This document shows positions 21,072-23,655 of a stretch of DNA of 23,655 nt, in pieces. A model generated the notes under the pieces. The model worked only from the letters and a program-made list of their open reading frames with translations, was not told where the DNA came from and ran no database searches. The DNA is from Candidatus Colicola caccequi (GTDB lineage Bacteria; Bacteroidota; Bacteroidia; Bacteroidales; Paludibacteraceae). Position 1 is the stretch's first letter, and each line of letters starts with the position of its first letter. The translations under genes and the position numbers were made by a program. The stretch covers positions 1-23,655 of the forward strand of contig JAGHTR010000216.1 in assembly GCA_018065205.1 (NCBI GenBank). The letters are read 5' to 3'.

Positions 21072-23086
21072 TGCTCGAGTACTACTGCCGAACGAGCAGG
21101 TAAATATAGTTTTAGCCAACCTTTTTTCTGTTTTTTGTATAGATTATCGGGCTGAGTAAAGTGCTCAACGCTATCATCACTCAATCCAAATCCAGCAAAT
21201 TCTGTGCCATCTGTATTCAGCACCACGCGGTACTTGCCTTCCTTAGTCAGGATGCCATAATCGGAGAACGATTTTTGTCCGTTCCAGTTAAAGACGAACA
21301 CCAGTTTGCCACGGCGATAAGCCACCACTTGGTCTCCTTCATTATCCCAAAGTTTCTCATCAAATGGCAGATGTACACCATATTTATCCCGAACGGGTTT
21401 AAGGTGCTCTTTGAGCAGCGTCACCATCGCTTTATCAAAGCGGTTAAGGTCCGCAAAGTAGTAATCTTTATTATCCACAAGCGACCATTGACGACGAGCA
21501 TACTTATAACTCCATCCGTTCCCTTCGCGCGGGAAATCTATCCATTCGGGATGACCGAACTCATTGCCCATAAAGGTGAGGTAACCACCATTGATGGTAG
21601 AGGCAGTCATCAGTCGAATCATCTTATGTAAAGCAATACCACGATCCACCATGTAGGTAGAGTGACCGTGCTCAAAGTGCCAATACATATCGGCATCAAT
21701 CAGACGGAAGATGATTGTCTTATCTCCCACCAAAGCCTGATCGTGACTCTCGGCGTAGGAGATTGTTTTTTCGTCCATACGACGATTGGTCATTTCGTAG
21801 TATATATGTCCGGCTTTCCAATCTTCGTCCTTTACTTCCTTGATATACTTAATCCAGAAATCAGGAATACCCATTGCCAGACGGTAGTCAAAACCTATGC
21901 CGCCATCCTCCATGGGTTGTGCCAATCCCGGCATGCCGGATATATCTTCGGCAATGGTGATAGCCCACGGTTTAACTTCGTGAATCAGTTTATTCGCTAA
22001 AGTCAAATAGCAAATGGCGTCACCATCTTCGTTGCCGTTGAAATAGGCAGGATAGCCATTGAAGTCCTCCCCTAATCCATGGCTGAGGTACATCATACTG
22101 GTTACACCGTCAAAGCGGAAGCCGTCAAATCCATATACGTCCAGCCAGAACTTACAGTTGCTCAGCAGGAAGTGCATCACTTCGGTTTTGCCATAGTCGA
22201 AACATAGACTGTCCCATGCCGGATGTTCGCGTCGTGCGCCGGCGTGGAAGTACTGATAAGGTGTGCCATCAAAGTTGCCTAACCCTTCCAATTCATTCTT
22301 GCCGGCATGACTATGAACAATATCCATGATTACCGCCATACCTCTATCATGAGCATCCGCAATCAACGCTTTCAGTTCTTCGGGAGTACCAAAGCGTGAC
22401 GAGGCGGCAAAGAAATTAGACACGTGGTATCCAAAACTGCCATAGTAGGGGTGCTCTTGAATAGCCATTATTTGGATGCAGTTATAACCTAAGTCGGCTA
22501 CGCGAGGCAGCACGTTCAGTCTAAACTCCTCATACGTGGACACTTTTTCTTGCTCGCCACCCATACCGATGTGGCACTCGTATATAAACAACGGGCTACC
22601 TTTTTTCAGTCCCTTGAAGGCCTTGTGTTTGGCACCGGTAATGGGGTGTTCTTGCCATACTTGCGCCGAGAACAGTTTGGTATTATCGTCTTGTACTACG
22701 CGTTGCGCATAACTTGGGATACGTTCGCCATAGCCGCCTTGCCATTCCACCAATAACTTGAATAACTGACCATGCTGCATCCATTCCTTCGGCCAGCGAC
22801 CTTCCCATACCCCGTTATCCAATCGTTTGAGTCGCCATTCCTCACGTTTGTCCCAATTATTAAAGTCACCCTTTACGTAGATGGCCGTTGCATTGGGAGC
22901 CCATTCGCGCAATGTCCACTCCTTACCATCGTTGTGCAAACCAAAGTATAAGTAGCCATCGGCCCACTCATTGAGGGGTTGACCGTTCGTCAATTCATAT
23001 TCACGACGCTTGGCGTAATCCAATCGTGCTTGCAGAGCACCTTCGTATGGCTGCAAATACGGATCGTTTTGTACTAATTTCAGCAT
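21062..23086 (-). CDS. glgB: 1,4-alpha-glucan branching enzyme
   Basis: 674 residues, GH13 family (form close to eukaryotic/Bacteroidetes GBE, GH13_8). Makes alpha-1,6 branches in glycogen. A CBM48-like N-terminal domain (about 50-140; WTLREWAPNATAIYVKGDFNNW) precedes the barrel: DIVHSHAGKN, GFDGFRFDGVTSMMY (nucleophile Asp), TIAEDISGMP (acid/base Glu) and YAESHDQALVGDKT (His-Asp). A C-terminal beta domain ends the protein. It starts 14 bp after yhcH and is followed by nagB in the same operon. No glycogen synthase or other glg gene is visible in the window. Confidence 0.95.
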   Translation of the reverse strand: MLKLVQNDPYLQPYEGALQARLDYAKRREYELTNGQPLNEWADGYLYFGLHNDGKEWTLREWAPNATAIYVKGDFNNWDKREEWRLKRLDNGVWEGRWPKEWMQHGQLFKLLVEWQGGYGERIPSYAQRVVQDDNTKLFSAQVWQEHPITGAKHKAFKGLKKGSPLFIYECHIGMGGEQEKVSTYEEFRLNVLPRVADLGYNCIQIMAIQEHPYYGSFGYHVSNFFAASSRFGTPEELKALIADAHDRGMAVIMDIVHSHAGKNELEGLGNFDGTPYQYFHAGARREHPAWDSLCFDYGKTEVMHFLLSNCKFWLDVYGFDGFRFDGVTSMMYLSHGLGEDFNGYPAYFNGNEDGDAICYLTLANKLIHEVKPWAITIAEDISGMPGLAQPMEDGGIGFDYRLAMGIPDFWIKYIKEVKDEDWKAGHIYYEMTNRRMDEKTISYAESHDQALVGDKTIIFRLIDADMYWHFEHGHSTYMVDRGIALHKMIRLMTASTINGGYLTFMGNEFGHPEWIDFPREGNGWSYKYARRQWSLVDNKDYYFADLNRFDKAMVTLLKEHLKPVRDKYGVHLPFDEKLWDNEGDQVVAYRRGKLVFVFNWNGQKSFSDYGILTKEGKYRVVLNTDGTEFAGFGLSDDSVEHFTQPDNLYKKQKKGWLKLYLPARSAVVLEQIN

Positions 23087-23100
23087 TGATATATTGAATT

Positions 23101-23559
23101 TTAGTTTTCAGATATTTTTGTCTTTACAATAATTTTGCGGTACGACTTACCTGCAGCAATACCCGGTTGATGGGCATCTGATGGGAAGAAAACCACGAAA
23201 TGCCCCTTAGGCACAGTCAGCATTGTGGTAGCCTTGTCTTTGTAGAACTCCACATCCTTACCCTCGTCATACTCGGCACTCACCTCTTGGCAGTCCTCCT
23301 GGGCCTTCCAACCCATTTGCTCATCATCGCCTAATGGAATTTGGATATCAATATAGTCCTGATGCGCCTCCATCTTACAGTCCTTCTCGGCCTTACCCTT
23401 GAAATCCAATATATTGACGAAGAGGTCATCCCCCATCAACTTAATCTTACAAGCCGGAAGTTCCTCCAAATCATTGTCGTTAAAGAACTGCATAAACTCG
23501 CGGAAACGAGGCACTGCCTCGAAGTATAAATCCGCATTTTCTAATTTATCAAGTATCAT
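23101..23559 (-). CDS. YhcH/YjgK/YiaL family protein (DUF386)
   Basis: 152 residues from ATG 23559; an in-frame ATG further upstream at 23598 lies at the promoter, so the shorter start is chosen. It fits the family's length of about 150. Motifs: MEAHQDYIDIQIPLGDDEQMGW (His of the cupin-like metal site), VPKGHFVVFFPSDAHQPGI (second His motif). The family includes sugar anomerases linked to sialic acid and aminosugar use, so this fits nagB in the same operon. Substrate not determined. First gene of yhcH-glgB-nagB-miaB, with its promoter at 23578-23609. Confidence 0.9.
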   Translation of the reverse strand: MILDKLENADLYFEAVPRFREFMQFFNDNDLEELPACKIKLMGDDLFVNILDFKGKAEKDCKMEAHQDYIDIQIPLGDDEQMGWKAQEDCQEVSAEYDEGKDVEFYKDKATTMLTVPKGHFVVFFPSDAHQPGIAAGKSYRKIIVKTKISEN

Positions 23560-23577
23560 AATTCGAAATTTAGCGTA

Positions 23578-23609
23578 CAAAATTACTAAAAAAATCACAA
23601 GTATGCAAA
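23578..23609 (-). promoter_or_regulatory. Promoter of the yhcH-glgB-nagB-miaB operon
   Basis: On the - strand TTTG (23609-23606), 20 bp, TAATTTTG (23585-23578). The -33 is in a perfect TGCAAAT-TT-ATTTGCA inverted repeat (23604-23619). Leader about 12 nt. Confidence 0.82.
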
Positions 23610-23655
23610 TTTATTTGCAAAATGTCATAAAAAATTTGTCTATTCGGCAAAAAAA

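Noticed and set aside
1..23655. tRNA, rRNA, insertion sequence or phage genes
   Set aside because: I saw no cloverleaf, no rRNA segment, no transposase or integrase reading frame.

Overview
This window is a stretch of chromosome from a member of the Bacteroidota, most likely order Bacteroidales. Three things point there. Ten promoters match the Bacteroidetes sigma-ABfr form (TTTG, 20 bp, TAnnTTTG). There is a PorX-type regulator of type IX secretion. The HU protein, the DUF5606 protein and the short-LID adenylate kinase are of the kinds seen in this phylum. I cannot name the genus. Most genes are core housekeeping genes; the accessory material is confined to bases 1-1430, the operon spacers, and about 12.0-14.8 kb.

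Layout. Bases 1-606 (-) hold the N-terminal part of a secreted protein that runs off the window. Bases 607-1243 have no gene but are packed with short repeats and hairpins. A tiny Glu/Val-rich lipoprotein (1244-1426, -) and a membrane-anchored PASTA protein (1584-2414, +) are divergent and share an overlapping palindromic promoter. The PASTA gene, an RluD-type pseudouridine synthase and porX form a + operon, with a 200-bp modular repeat filling the first spacer. A bidirectional terminator separates porX from a convergent rhomboid protease. Next come HU with a strong terminator, then adk-obg-CLC channel, which are tightly overlapped. The - operon tsaC-sugar transferase-xseB converges on the CLC gene, with overlapping 3' ends.

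From about 12.0 to 13.4 kb is an AT-rich patch: a frameshifted small gene, an intact CPBP membrane protease, and a 25-residue stub of a C39 (bacteriocin-exporter) peptidase fused to the tail of a secreted protein. I read this as the remains of a peptide export/maturation locus. It is followed by a G-quadruplex-type motif, a DUF4143 ATPase, and pckA (ATP-type PEP carboxykinase).

The right part is all on the - strand and forms two operons. One is DUF5606-nif3-zinc ribbon protein. The other is yhcH-glgB-nagB-miaB, which links aminosugar catabolism, glycogen branching and tRNA modification. Four genes lack an ATG start (CLC, nif3 and miaB use TTG; tsaC uses GTG). Three operon junctions carry short tandem repeats that begin at or overlap the upstream stop codon.

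The strongest items for follow-up are the 20/26/32-bp modular YAAACG repeats, the stop-codon-seeded repeats at operon junctions, the degenerate peptide export locus, the shared extended -33 element, and the channel-like residue in the CLC protein.
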